DNA from: Petrolisthes cinctipes
Taxonomy: Eukaryota; Arthropoda; Malacostraca; Decapoda; Porcellanidae
Direction of reading: 5' to 3'
Length of the DNA: 64,000 nucleotides
Assembly (NCBI GenBank): GCA_033782935.1
Contig: JAWQEG010000522.1
Coordinates: 372,001-436,000 of the forward strand
Positions 13,338 through 26,864 of the stretch are shown one piece after another. How positions within the stretch are numbered: the stretch's first letter is position 1; every line of letters begins with the position of its first letter. The notes under the pieces were generated by a model. That model was given only the letters and a program-made list of their open reading frames with translations. It was not told the origin of the DNA and made no database searches. The position numbers and the translations under genes were made by a program.

Positions 13338-14664
13338 GCATGTTTTTAGCCTATATTTTGAAAATATTCTAGCACTGAGTAGGCATGTACAGATTGCTTC
13401 TGGGACCCCAAAATATTGAATTTTCGGGTGTTTTGATCCTGAATTTGAGATATAAACGGGTACAGAAGATACATGTACATATTGACTTTGGGCACCAAAA
13501 ATATCGATTTTCAGCATGTTTTGGGCCTGAATTTTGAAAATGCTCTAACACGGAGTAGGCATGTACAGATCGCTTCTGGGACCCCTAAATATCGATTTTT
13601 CGGGTGTTTAGGGCCAGAATTTGAGATATAAACGGGTACAGAAGATGCATGCACATATCGACTTTTGGGCACCTAAAAGATCGATTTTCAGTATGTTTTT
13701 GGCCTGTATTTTGAAAATACTCTAACCCGGAGTAAGCATGTACAGATACCTTCTGGGACCTCTAAATATCGAATTAACGGGTGTTTTGGGACTGAATTTG
13801 AGATATCGATTTTTTGGCACCTAAAATGTCGATTTTTAGCATGTTTTTAGCCTATATTTTGAAAATATTCTAGCACTGTGTAGGCATGTACAGATTGCTT
13901 CTGGGACCCCAAAATATTGAATTTTCGGGTGTTTTGAGCCTGAATTTGAGATATAAACGGGTACTGAAGATGCATACACATATCGACTTTTGTGCACCAA
14001 AAAGATCGATTTTCAGTATGTTTTGAGCATGTATTTTGAAAATACTCTAACACGGAGTAGGCATGTACAGATCGCTTCTGGGACCCCTAAATATCGAATT
14101 TTCGGGTGTTTTGGGACTGAATTTGAGATATCGACTTTTTGGCACCTAAAAGATCGATTTTTAGCATGTTTTTAGCCTATATTTTGAAAATATTCTAGCA
14201 TTGAGTAGGCATGTACAGATTGCTTCTGGGACCCCAAAATATTGAATTTTCGGGTGTTTTGAGCCTGAATTTGAGATATAAACGGGTACAGAAGATACAT
14301 GCACATATTGACTTTGGGCACCAAAAATATCGATTTTCAGCATGTTTTGGGCCTGAATTTTGAAAATACTCTAACACGGAGTAGGCATGTACAGATTGCT
14401 TCTGGGACCCCAAAATATCGAATTTTCGGGTGTTTAGAGCCAGAATTTGAGATATAAACGGGTACAGAAGATGCATGCACATATCGACTTTTGGGCACCT
14501 AAAAGATCGATTTTCAGTATGTTTTTGGCCAGTATTTTGAAAATACTCTATCACGGAGTAGGCATGTACAGATCGCTTCTGGGACCCCAAAATATCGAAT
14601 TTTCGGGTGTTTTGGGACTGAATTTGAGATATCGACTTTTTGACACCTAAAAGATCGATTTTTA
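13338..14664. repeat. 1327-bp superunit, copy 2
   Basis: Same order as copy 1 with private mutations such as AATTAACGGGTG near 13775 and GCATTGAGTAGG near 14199. Its end shows a C with GACTTTTTGACACC. Confidence 0.75.
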
Positions 14665-14812
14665 GCATGTTTTTAGCCTATATTTTGAAAATATTCTAGC
14701 ACTGAGTAGGCATGTACAGATTGCTTCTGGGACCTCTAAATATCGAATTTTCGGGTGTTTTGGGACTGAATTTGAGATATCGATTTTTTGACACCTAAAA
14801 TGTCGATTTTTA
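14665..14812. repeat. Orphan C2 monomer following another C, 148 bp
   Basis: GCATGTTTTTAGCC occurs at 14665 and again at 14813, only 148 bp apart, so a C monomer directly follows a C monomer. Its left part is A-like (CACTGAGTAGG, GATTGC) and its right part is C2 (ACCTCTAAATATCG, GATTTTTTGACACC). Confidence 0.75.
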
Positions 14813-15814
14813 GCATGTTTTTAGCCTATATTTTGAAAATATTCTAGCACTGTGTAGGCATGTACAGATTGCTTCTGGGACCCCAAAATATTGAATTTTC
14901 GGGTGTTTTGAGCCTGAATTTGAGATATAAACGGGTACAGAAAATACATGCACATATTGACTTTGGGCATCTAAAATATCGATTTTCAGCATGTTTTGGG
15001 CCTGTATTTTGAAAATACTCTAACACTGAGTAGGCATGTACAGATTGCTTCTGGGACCCCAAAATATTGAATTTTCGGGTGTTTTGAGCCTGAATTTGAG
15101 ATATAAACGGGTACTGAAGATGCATGCACATATCGACTTTTGTGCACCTAAAAGATCGATTTTCAGTATGTTTTGAGCATGTATTTTGAAAATACTCTAA
15201 CACGGAGTAGGCATGTACAGATCGCTTCTGGGACCCCTAAATATCGAATTTTCGGGTGTTTTGAGCCTGAATTTGAGATATCGACTTTTTGGCACCTAAA
15301 AGATCGATTTTTAGCATGTTTTTAGCCTATATTTTGAAAATATTCTAGCACTGAGTAGGCATGTACAGATTGCTTCTGGGACCCCAAAATATTGAATTTT
15401 CGGGTGTTTTGAGCCTGAATTTGAGATATAAACGGGTACAGAAGATACATGCACATATTGACTTTGGGCACCAAAAATATCGATTTTCTGCATGTTTTGG
15501 GCCTGAATTTTGAAAATACTCTAACACGGAGTAGGCATGTACAGATCGCTTCTGGGACCCCAAAATATCGAATTTTCGGGTGTTTAGGGCCAGAATTTGA
15601 GATATAAACGGGTACAGAAGATGCATGCACATATCGACTTTTGGGCACCTAAAAGATCGATTTTCAGTATGTTTTTGGCCTGTATTTTGAAAATACTCTA
15701 ACACGGAGTAAGCATGTACAGATACCTTCTGGGACCTCTAAATATCGAATTTTCGGGTGTTTTGGGACTGAATTTGAGATATCGATTTTTTGGCACCTAA
15801 AATGTCGATTTTTA
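14813..15814. repeat. Complete hexameric HOR unit, 1002 bp
   Basis: Order A1-B1-C1-A2-B2-C2. C1 near 15.25 kb is a mosaic with TTTTGAGCCTG in place of TTTTGGGACTG, evidence of local conversion from A. All lengths are canonical. Confidence 0.85.
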
Positions 15815-16816
15815 GCATGTTTTTAGCCTATATTTTGAAAATATTCTAGCACTGTGTAGGCATGTACAGATTGCTTCTGGGACCCCAAAATATTGAATTT
15901 TCGGGTGTTTTGAGCCTGAATTTGAGATATAAACGGGTACAGAAGATACATGCACATATTGACTTTGGGCATCTAAAATATCGATTTTCAGCATGTTTTG
16001 GGCCTGTATTTTGAAAATACTCTAACACTGAGTAGGCATGTACAGATTGCTTCTGGGACCCCAAAATATTGAATTTTCGGGTGTTTTGAGCCTGAAATTG
16101 AGATATAAACGGGTACAGAAGATGCATGCACATATCGACTTTTGTGCACCTAAAAGATCGATTTTCAGTATGTTTTGAGCATGTATTTTAAAAATACTCT
16201 AACACGGAGTAGGCATGTACAGATCGCTTCTGGGACCCCTAAATATCGAATTTTCGGGTGTTTTGGGACTGAATTTGAGATATCGACTTTTTGGCGCCTA
16301 AAAGATCGATTTTTAGCATGTTTTTAGCCTATATTTTGAAAATATTCTAGCACTGAGTAGGCATGTACAGATTGCTTCTGGGACCCCAAAATATTGAATT
16401 TTCGGGTGTTTTGAGCCTGAATTTGAGATATAAACGGGTACAGAAGATACATGCACATATTGACTTTGGGCACCAAAAATATCGATTTTCAGCATGTTTT
16501 GAGCATGTATTTTGAAAATACTCTAACACGGAGTAGGCATGTACAGATCGCTTTTGGGACCCCTAAATATCGAATTTTCGGGTGTTTAGGGCCAGAATTT
16601 GAGATATAAACGGGTACAGAAGATGCATTCACATATCGACTTTTGGGCACCTAAAAGATCGATTTTCAGTATGTTTTTGGCCTGTATTTTGAAAATACTC
16701 TATCACGGAGTAGGCATGTACAGATACCTTCTGGGACCTCTAAATATCGAATTTTCGGGTGTTTTGGGACTGAATTTGAGATATCGATTTTTTGGCACCT
16801 AAAATGTCGATTTTTA
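15815..16816. repeat. Complete hexameric HOR unit, 1002 bp
   Basis: Order A1-B1-C1-A2-B2-C2 directly following another hexamer in phase, which establishes the 1002-bp period. Private variants include GAAATTGAGATAT in B1, GGCGCCTAAAAG in C1 and GCATTCACATATCG in B2. Confidence 0.85.
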
Positions 16817-17493
16817 GCATGTTTTTAGCCTATATTTTGAAAATATTCTAGCACTGAGTAGGCATGTACAGATTGCTTCTGGGACCCCAAAATATTGAAT
16901 TTTCGGGTGTTTTGAGCCTGAATTTGAGATATAAACGGGTACAGAAGATACATGCACATATTGGCTTTGGGCACAAAAAATATCGATTTTCAGCGAGTTT
17001 TGGGCCTGAATTTTGAAAATACTCTAACACGGAGTAGGCATGTACAGATTGCTTCTGGGACCCCAAAATATTGAATTTTCGGGTGTTTTGAGCGTGAATT
17101 TGAGATATAAACGGGTACAGAAGATACATGCACATATTGACTTTGGGCACCAAAAATATCGATTTTCAGCATGTTTTGGGCCTGAATTTTGAAAATACTC
17201 TAACTCGGAGAAGGCATGTACAGATCGCTTCTGGGACCCCAAAATATCGAATTTTCGGGTGTTTAGGGCCAGAATTTGAGATATAAACGGGTACAGAAGA
17301 TGCATGCACATATCGACTTTTGGGCACCTAAAAGATCGATTTTTAGTATGTTTTGAGCATGTATTTTGAAAATACTCTAACACGGAGTAAGCATGTACAG
17401 ATCGCTTCTGGGACCCCTAAATATCGAATTTTCGGGTGTTTTGGGACTGAATTTGAGATATCGACTTTTTGGCACCTAAAATGTCGATTTTTA
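16817..17493. repeat. Tetramer A-A-B-C, 677 bp
   Basis: Two A2-like monomers in a row (ATTGGCTTTGGGCACAAAAAATATCG spread over 16.95-16.98 kb, then a normal CACCAAAAATATCG) precede B2/B1 and C. 501 + 176 = 677, one extra A monomer. Confidence 0.72.
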
Positions 17494-18998
17494 GCATGTT
17501 TTTAGCCTATATTTTGAAAATATTCTAGCACTGTGTAGGCATGTACAGATTGCTTCTGGGACCCCAAAATATGGAATTTTCGGGTGTTTTGAGCCTGAAT
17601 TTGAGATATAAACGGGTACAGAAGATACATGCACATATTGACTTTGGGCATCTAAAATATCGATTTTCAGCATGTTTTGGGCCTGTATTTTGAAAATACT
17701 CTAACACTGAGTAGGCATGTACAGATCGCTTCTGGGACCCCAAAATATCGAATTTTCGGGTGTTTAGGGCCAGAATTTGAGATATAAACGGGTACAGAAG
17801 ATGCATGCACATATCGACTTTTGGGCACCTAAAAGATCGATTTTCAGTATGTTTTTGGCCTGTATTTTGAAAATACTCTAACACGGAGTAGGCATGTACA
17901 GATACCTTCTGGGACCTCTAAATTTTGAATTTTCGGGTGTTTTGGGACTGAATTTGAGATATCGATTTTTTGGCACCTAAAATGTCGATTTTTAGCATGT
18001 TTTTAGCCTATATTTTGAAAATATTCTAGCACTGTAGGCATGTACAGATTGCTTCTGGGACCCCAAAATATTGAATTTTCGGGTGTTTTGAGCCTGAATT
18101 TGAGATATAAAAGGGTACAGAAGATACATGCACATATTGACTTTGGGCACCAAAAATATCGATTTTCAGCATGTTTTGGGCCAGTATTTTGAAAATACTC
18201 TAACACTGAGTAGGCATGTACAGATTGCTTCTGGGACCCCAAAATATCGAATTTTCGGGTGTTTTGAGCCTGAATTTGAGATATAAACGGGTACTGAAGA
18301 TGCATGCACATATCGACTTTTGTGCACCTAAAAGATCGATTTTCAGTATGTTTTGAGCATGTATTTTGAAAATTCTCTAACACGGAGTAGGCATGTACAG
18401 ATCGCTTCTGGAACCCCTAAATATCGAATTTTCGGGTGTTTTGGGACTGAATTTGAGATATCGACTTTTTGGCACCTAAAAGATCGATTTTTAGCATATT
18501 TTTAGCCTATATTTTGAAAATATTCTAGCACTGAGTGCCTAGGCATGTACAGATTGCTTCTGGGACCCCAAAATATTGAATTTTCGGGTGTTTTGAGCCT
18601 GAATTTGAGATTTAAACGGGTACAGAAGATACATGCACATATTGACTTTCCGCACCAAAAATATCGATTTTCAGCATGTTTTGGGCCTGAATTTTGAAAA
18701 TACTCTAACACGGAGTAGGCATGTACAGATTGCTTCTGGGACCCCAAAATATCGAATTTTCGGGTATTAAGGGCCAGAATTTGAGATATAAACGGGTACA
18801 GAAGATTCATGCACATATCGACTTTTGGGCACCTAAAAGATCGATTTTCAGTATGTTTTTTGCCTGTATTTTGAAAATACTCTAACACGGAGTAGGCATG
18901 TACACATACCTTCTGGGACTTCTAAATATCGAATTTTCGGGTGTTTTGGGACTGAATTTGAGATATCGATTTTTTGGCACCTAAAATGTCGATTTTTA
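17494..18998. repeat. Three trimers of 501, 499 and 505 bp
   Basis: The middle trimer lacks 2 bp at AGCACTGTAGGCATG (about 18030). The third has a 4-bp insertion making GAGTGCCTAGGCATG near 18535 and a rare GGGTATTAAGGGCCAG near 18770. The first is A1-B2-C2, a recombinant of the two trimer types. Confidence 0.7.
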
Positions 18999-19990
18999 GC
19001 ATGTTTTTAGCCTATATTTTGAAAATATTCTAGCACTGTGTAGGCACGTACAGATTGCTTCTGGGACCCCAAAATATTGAATTTTCGGGTGTTTTGAGCC
19101 TGAATTTGAGATATAAACGGGTACAGAAGATACATGCACATATTGACTTTGGGCATCTAAAATATCGATTTTCAGCATGTTTTGGGCCTGTATTTTGAAA
19201 ATACTCTAATACTGAGTAGGCATGTACAGATTGCTTCTGGGACCCCAAAATATTGAATTTTCGGGTGTTTTGAGCCTGAATTTGAGATATAAACGGGTTC
19301 TGAAGATGCATGCACATATCGACTTTTGTGCACCTAAAAGATCGATTTTCAGTATGTTTTGAGCATGTATTTTGAAAATACTCTAACACGGAGTAGGCAT
19401 GTACAGATCGCTTCTGGGACCCCTAAATATCGAATTTTCGGGTGTTTTGGGACTGAATTTGAGATATCGACTTTTTGGCACCTAAAAGATCGATTTTTAG
19501 CATGTTTTTAGCCTATATTTTGAAAATATTCTAGCACTGTACAGATTGCTTCTGGGACCCCAAAATATTGAATTTTCGGGTGTTTTGAGCCTGAATTTGA
19601 GATATAAACGGGTACAGAAGATACATGCACATATTGACTTTGGGCACCAAAAATATCGATTTTCAGCATGTTTTGGGCCTGAATTTTGAAAATACTCTAA
19701 CTCGGAGTAGGCATGTACAGATCGCTTTTGGGACCCCAAAATATCGAATTTTCGGGTGTTTAGGGCCAGAATTTGAGATATAAACGGGTACAGAAGATGA
19801 ATGCACATATCGACTTTTGGGCACCTAAAAGATCGATTTTCAGTATGTTTTTGGCCTGTATTTTGAAAATACTCTAACACGGAGTAGGCATGTACAGATA
19901 CCTTCTGGGACCTCTAAATATCGAATTTTCGGGTGTTATGGGACTGAATTTGAGATATCGATTTTTTGGCACCTATAATATCGATTTTTA
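18999..19990. repeat. Hexameric HOR with a 10-bp deletion, 992 bp
   Basis: A1-B1-C1 (501 bp) followed by A2-B2-C2 of 491 bp. The shortfall is the AGCACTGTACAG deletion at about 19532. C2 ends with the TATAATATCG variant. Confidence 0.75.
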
Positions 19991-21030
19991 GCATGTTTTT
20001 AGCTTATATTTTGAAAATATTCTAGCACTGTGTAGGCATGTACAGATTGCTTCTGGGACCCCAAAATATTGAATTTTCGGGTGTTTTGAGCCAGAATTTG
20101 AGATATAAACGGGTACAGAAGATACATGCACATATTGTCTTTGGGCATCTAAAATATCGATTTTCAGCATGTTTTGGGCCTGTATTTTGAAAATACTCTA
20201 ACACTGAGTAGGCATGTACAGATTGCTTCTGGGACCCCAAAATATTGAATTTTCGGGTGTTTTGAGCCTGAAATTGAGATATAAACGGGTACAGAAGATG
20301 CATGCACATATCGACTTTTGTGCACCTAAAAGATCGATTTTCAGTATGCTTTTGGCCTGGATTTTAAAAATACTCTAACACGGAGTAGGCATGTACAGAT
20401 ACCTTCTGGGACCTCTAAATATCGAATTTTCGGGTGTTATGAGACTGAATTTGAGATATCGATTTTTTGGCACCTATAATATCGATTTTTAGCATGTTTT
20501 TAGCCTATATTTTGAAAATACTCTAACACTGAGTAGGCATGTACAGATTGCTTCTGGGACCCCAAAATATTGAATTTTCGGGTGTTTTGAGTCTGAATTT
20601 CAGATATAAACGGGTACTGAAGATGCATGCACATATCGACTTTTGTGCACCTAAAAGATCGATTTTCAGTATGTTTTGAGCATGTATTTTGAAAATACTC
20701 TAACACGGAGTAGGCATGTACAGATCGCTTCTGGGACCCCAAAATATCGAATTTTCGGGTGTTTAAGGCCAGAATTTGAGATATAAACGGGTACAGAAGA
20801 TGCATGCACATATCGACTTTTGGGCACCTAAAAGATCGATTTTCAGTATGTTTTTGGCCTGTATTTTGAAAATACTCTAACACGGAGTAGGCATGTACAG
20901 ATACCTTCTGGGACCCCTAAATATCGAATTTTCGGGTGTTTTGGGACTGAATTTGAGATATCGACTTTTTGGCACCTAAAAGATCGATTTTTAGCATGTT
21001 TTTAGCCTATATTTTGAAAATATTCTAGCA
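19991..21030. repeat. Variant trimers with GTTATG markers
   Basis: Contains GGTGTTATGGGACTG or GGTGTTATGAGACTG, CACCTATAATATCG and GTATGCTTTTGGCC. The same combination recurs near 26.2 kb and, partly, near 44.1, 49.2, 59.1 and 62.6 kb, so this haplotype has been redistributed along the array. Confidence 0.65.
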
Positions 21031-22531
21031 CTGAGTAGGCATGTACAGATTGCTTCTGGGACCCCAAAATATTGAATTTTCGGGTGTTTTGAGCCTGAAT
21101 TTGAGATATAAACGGGTACAGAAGACACATGCACATATTATATTGACTTTGGGCACCAAAAATATCGATTTTCAGCATGTTTTGGGCCTGAATTTTGAAA
21201 ATACTCTAACACGGAGTAGGCTTCTGGGACCCAAAAATATCGAATTTTCGGGTGTTTAGGGCCAGAATTTGAGATATAAACGGGTACAGAAGATGCATGC
21301 ACATATCGACTTTTGGGCACCTAAAAGATCGATTTTCAGTATGTTTTTGGCCTGTATTTTGAAAATACTCTAACACGGAGTAGGCATGTACAGATACCTT
21401 CTGGGACCTCTAAATATCGAATTTTCGGGTGTTTTGGGACTGAATTTGAGATATCGATTTTTTGGCACCTAAAATATCGATTTTCAGCATGTTTTTAGCC
21501 TATATTTTGAAAATATTCTAGCACTGTGTAGGCATGTACAGATTGCTTCTGGGACCCCCAAAATATTGAATTTTCGGGTGTTTTGAGCCTGAATTTGAGA
21601 TATAAACGGGTACAGAAGATACATGCACATATTGACTTTGGGCATCAAAAATATCGAGTTTCATCATGTTTTCGGCCTGTTTTTTGAAAATACTCTAACA
21701 CTGAGTAGGCATGTACAGATTGCTTCTGGGACCCCAAAATATTGAATTTTCGGGTGTTTTGAGCCTGAATTTGAGATATAAACGGGTACTGAAGATGCAT
21801 GCACATATCGACTTTTTTGCACCTAAAAGATCGATTTTCAGTATGTTTTGAGCATGTATTTTGAAAATACTCTAACACGGAGTAGGCATGTACAGATCGC
21901 TTCTGGGACCCCTAAATATCGAATTTTCGGGTGTTTTGGGACTGAATTTGAGATATCGACTTTTTAGCACCTAAAAGATCGATTTTTAGCATGTTTTTAG
22001 CCTATATTTCGAAAATATTCTAGCACTGTGTAGGCATGTACAGATTGCTTCTGGGACCCCAAAATATCGAATTTTCGGGTGTTTAAGGCCAGAATTTGAG
22101 ATATAAACGGGTACAGAAGATGCATGCACATATCGACTTTTGGGCACCTAAAAGATCGATTTTCAGTATGTTTTTGGCCTGTATTTTGAAAATACTCTAA
22201 CACGGAGTAGGCATGTACAGATACCTTCTCGGACCCCTAAATATCGAATTTTCAGGTGTTTTGGGACTGAATTTGAGATATCGACCTTTTGGCACCTAAA
22301 AGATCGATTTTTAGCATGTTTTTAGCCTATATTTTGAAAATATTCTAGCACTGAGTAGGCATGTACAGATTGCTTCTGGGACCCCAAAATATTGAATTTT
22401 CGGGTGTTTTGAGCCTGAATTTGAGATATAAACGGGTACAGAAGATACATGCACATATTATATTGACTTTGGGCACCAAAAATATCGATTTTCAGCATGT
22501 TTTGGGCCTGAATTTTGAAAATACTCTAACA
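21031..22531. repeat. 1.5-kb superunit, copy 1 (1501 bp)
   Basis: Carries ATATTATATT at 21135-21144, the AGTAGGCTTCTGGG 13-bp deletion at about 21220, a five-C GACCCCCAAAATATTG near 21553, and a second ATATTATATT at 22455-22464. Copy 2 follows at a displacement of 1501 bp. Confidence 0.8.
21135..21144 (+). repeat. ATATT tandem duplication marker
   Basis: CACATATTGAC of the normal A monomer has become CACATATTATATTGAC by a 5-bp tandem duplication. The same change is at 22455, 22636, 23956, 24639, 25960 and 26969 and nowhere else that I found, so it is a single event amplified only within 21-27 kb. Confidence 0.85.
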
Positions 22532-24032
22532 CTGAGTAGGCATGTACAGATTGCTTCTGGGACCCCAAAATATTGAATTTTCGGGTGTTTTGAGCCTGAA
22601 TTTGAGATATAAACGGGTACAGAAGATGCATGCACATATTATATTGACTTTGGGCACCAAAAATATCGATTTTCAGCATGTTTTGGGCCTGAATTTTGAA
22701 AATACTCTAACACGGAGTAGGCTTCTGGGACCCAAAAATATCGAATTTTCGGGTGTTTAGGGCCAGAATTTGAGATATAAACGGGTACAGAAGATGCATG
22801 CACATATCGACTTTTGGGCACCTAAAAGATCGATTTTCAGTATGTTTTTGGCCTGTATTTTGAAAATACTCTAACACGGAGTAGGCATGTACAGATACCT
22901 TCTGGGACCTCTAAATATCGAATTTTCGGGTGTTTTGGGACTGAATTTGAGATATCGATTTTTTGGCACCTAAAATATCGATTTTCAGCATGTTTTTAGC
23001 CTATATTTTGAAAATATTCTAGCACTGTGTAGGCATGTACAGATTGCTTCTGGGACCCCCAAAATATTGAATTTTCGGGTGTTTTGAGCCTGAATTTGAG
23101 ATATAAACGGGTACAGTAGATACATGCACATATTGACTTTGGGCATCAAAAATATCGATTTTCATCATGTTTTCGGCATGTTTTTTGAAAATACTCTAAC
23201 ACTGAGTAGGCATGTACAGATTGCTTCTGGGACCCCAAAATATTGAATTTTCGGGTGTTTTGAGCCTGAATTTGAGATATAAACGGGTACTGAAGATGCA
23301 TGCACATATCGACTTTTGTGCACCTAAAAGATCGATTTTCAGTATGTTTTGAGCATGTATTTTGAAAATACTCTAACACGGAGAAGGCATGTACAGATCG
23401 CTTCTGGGACCCCTAAATATCGAATTTTCGGGTGTTTTGGGACTGAATTTGAGATATCGACTTTTTAGCACCTAAAAGATCGATTTTTAGCATGTTTTTA
23501 GCCTATATTTTGAAAATATTCTAGCACTGTGTAGGCATGTACAGATTGCTTCTGGGACCCCAAAATATTGAATTTTCGGGTGTTTAAGGCCAGAATTTGA
23601 GATATAAACGGGTACAGAAGATGCATGCACATATCGACTTTTGGGCACCTAAAAGATCGATTTTCAGTATGTTTTTGGCCTGTATTTTGAAAATACTCTA
23701 ACACGGAGTAGGCATGTACAGATACCTTCTGGGACCCCTAAATATCGAATTTTCAGGTGTTTTGGGACTGAATTTGAGATATCGACTTTTTGGCACCTAA
23801 AAGATCGATTTTTAGCATGTTTTTAGCCTATATTTTGAAAATATTCTAGCACTGAGTAGGCATGTACAGATTGCTTCTGGGACCCCAAAATATTGAATTT
23901 TCGGGTGTTTTGAGCCTGAATTTGAGATATAAACGGGTACAGAAGATACATGCACATATTATATTGACTTTGGGCACCAAAAATATCGATTTTCAGCATG
24001 TTTTGGGCCTGAATTTTGAAAATACTCTAACA
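22532..24032. repeat. 1.5-kb superunit, copy 2 (1501 bp)
   Basis: Same markers as copy 1: ATATTATATT at 22636-22645 and 23956-23965, the 13-bp deletion near 22721 and the five-C run near 23053. Confidence 0.8.
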
Positions 24033-24534
24033 CTGAGTAGGCATGTACAGATTGCTTCTGGGACCCCAAAATATTGAATTTTCGGGTGTTTTGAGCCTGA
24101 ATTTGAGATATAAACGGGTACAGAAGATGCATGCACATATCGACTTTTGTGCACCTAAAAGATCGATTTTCAATATGTTTTGAGCATGTATTTTGAAAAT
24201 ACTCTAACACGGAGTAGGCATGTACAGATCGCTTCTGGGACCCCAAAATATCGAATTTTCGGGTGTTTAAGGCCAGAATTTGAGATATAAACGGGTACAG
24301 AAGATGCATGCACATATCGACTTTTGGGCACCTAAAAGATCCATTTTCAGTATGTTTTTGGCCTGTATTTTGAAAATACTCTAACACGGAGTAGGCATGT
24401 ACAGATACCTTCTGGGACCCCTAAATATCGAATTTTCGGGTGTTTTGGGACTGAATTTGAGATATCGACTTTTTGGCACCTAAAAGATCGATTTTTAGCA
24501 TGTTTTTAGCCTATATTTTGAAAATATTCTAGCA
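24033..24534. repeat. Intervening trimer between 1.5-kb superunits
   Basis: About 502 bp of A/B1-B2-C1 with CAATATGTTTTGAGCATG near 24171 and AAAGATCCATTTTC near 24335. It matches the flank at 20.5-21.0 kb and 26.4-26.86 kb rather than the 1.5-kb superunits. Confidence 0.65.
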
Positions 24535-26037
24535 CTGAGTAGGCATGTACAGATTACTTCTGTGACCCCAAAATATTGAATTTTCGGGTGTTTTGAGCCT
24601 GAATTTGAGATATAAACGGGTACAGAAGACACATGCACATATTATATTGACTTTGGGCACCAAAAATATCGATTTTCAGCATGTTTTGGGCCTGAATTTT
24701 GAAAATACTCTAACACGGAGTAGGCTTCTGGGACCCAAAAATATCGAATTTTCGGGTGTTTAGGGCCAGAATTTGAGATATAAACGGGTACAGAAGATGC
24801 ATGCACATATCGACTTTTGGGCACCTAAAAGATCGATTTTCAGTATGTTTTTGGCCTGTATTTTGAAAATACTCTAACACGGAGTAGGCATGTACAGATA
24901 CCTTCTGGGACCTCTAAATATCGAATTTTCGGGTGTTTTGGGACTGAATTTGAGATATCGATTTTTTGGCACCTAAAATATCGATTTTCAGCATGTTTTT
25001 AGCCTATATTTTGAAAATATTCTAGCACTGTGTAGGCATGTACAGATTGCTTCTGGGACCCCCAAAATATTGAATTTTCGGGTGTTTTGAGCCTGAATTT
25101 GAGATATAAACGGGTACAGAAGATACATGCACATATTGACTTTGGGCATCAAAAATATCGATTTTCATCATGTTTTGGGCCTGTTTTTTGAAAATACTCT
25201 AACACTGAGTAGGCATGTACAGATTGCTTCTGGGACCCCAAAATATTGAATTTTCGGGTGTTTTGAGCCTGAATTTGAGATATAAACGGGTACTGAAGAT
25301 GCATGCACATATCGACTTTTGTGCACCTAAAAGATCGATTTTCAGTATGTTTTGAGCATGTATTTTGAAAATACTCTAACACGGAGTAGGCATGTACAGA
25401 TCGCTTCTGGGACCCCTAAATATCGAATTTTCGGGTGTTTTGGGACTGAATTTGAGATATCGACTTTTTAGCACCTAAAAGATCGATTTTTAGCATGTTT
25501 TTAGCCTATATTTTTGAAAATATTCTAGCACTGTGTAGGCATGTACAGATTGCTTCTGGGACCCCAAAATATCGAATTTTCGGGTGTTTAAGGCCAGAAT
25601 TTGAGATATAAACGGGTACAGAAGATGCATGCACATATCGACTTTTTGGCACCTAAAAGATCGATTTTCAGTATGTTTTTGGCCTGTATTTTGAAAATAC
25701 TCTAACACGGAGTAGGCATGTACAGATACCTTCTGGGACCCCTAAATATCGAATTTTCAGGTGTTTTGGGACTGAATTTGAGATATCGACTTTTTGGCAC
25801 CTAAAAGATCGATTTTTAGCATGTTTTTAGCCTATATTTTGAAAATATTCTAGCACTGAGTAGGCATGTACAGATTGCTTCTGGGACCCCAAAATATTGA
25901 ATTTTCGGGTGTTTTGAGCCTGAATTTGAGATATAAACGGGTACAGAAGATACATGCACATATTATATTGACTTTGGGCACCAAAAATATCGATTTTCAG
26001 CATGTTTTGGGCCTGAATTTTGAAAATACTCTAACAC
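24535..26037. repeat. 1.5-kb superunit, copy 3 (about 1503 bp)
   Basis: ATATTATATT at 24639-24648 and 25960-25969, the 13-bp deletion near 24724, the five-C run near 25063. Displacement from copy 2 is 2003 bp. One extra T in TATATTTTTGAAAATATTC near 25510 is shared with copy 4 only. Confidence 0.8.
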
Positions 26038-26864
26038 TGAGTAGGCATGTACAGATTGCTTCTGGGACCCCAAAATATTGAATTTTCGGGTGTTTTGAGC
26101 CTGAATTTGAGATATAAACGGGTACAGAAGATGCATGCACATATCGACTTTTGGGCACCTAAAAGATCAATTTTCAGTATGCTTTTGGCCTGTATTTTAA
26201 AAATACTCTAACACGGAGTAGGCATGTACAGATACCTTCTGGGACCTCTAAATATCGAATTTTCGGGTGTTATGAGACTGAATTTGAGATATCGATTTTT
26301 TGGCACCTATAATATCGATTTTTAGCATGTTTTTAGCCTATATTTTGAAAATATTCTAGCACTGTGTAGGCATGTACAGATTGCTTCTGGGACCCCAAAA
26401 TATTGAATTTTCGGGTGTTTTGAGTCTGAATTTGAGATATAAACGGGTACTGAAGATGCATGCACATATCGACTTTTGTGCACCTAAAAGATCGATTTTC
26501 AATATGTTTTGAGCATGTATTTTGAAAATACTCTAACACGGAGTAGGCATGTACAGATCGCTTCTGGGACCTCAAAATATCGAATTTTCGGGTGTTTAAG
26601 GCCAGAATTTGAGATATAAACGGGTACAGAAGATGCATGCACATATCGACTTTTGGGCACCTAAAAGATCGATTTTCAGTATGTTTTTAGGCCTGTATTT
26701 TGAAAATACTCTAACACGGAGTAGGCATGTACAGATACCTTCTGGGACCCCTAAATATCGAATTTTCGGGTGTTTTGGGACTGAATTTGAGATATCGACT
26801 TTTTGGCACCTAAAAGTTCGATTTTTAGCATGTTTTTAGCCTATATTTTGAAAATATTCTAGCA
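26038..26864. repeat. Intervening 827-bp block between superunits 3 and 4
   Basis: A/B-C2 followed by A-B2-C1. Carries GTATGCTTTTGGCC, GTTATGAGACTG and TATAATATCG as at 20.3-20.5 kb, plus private AAAAGATCAATTTTC near 26162 and TTTTTAGGCCTG near 26685. Confidence 0.62.
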
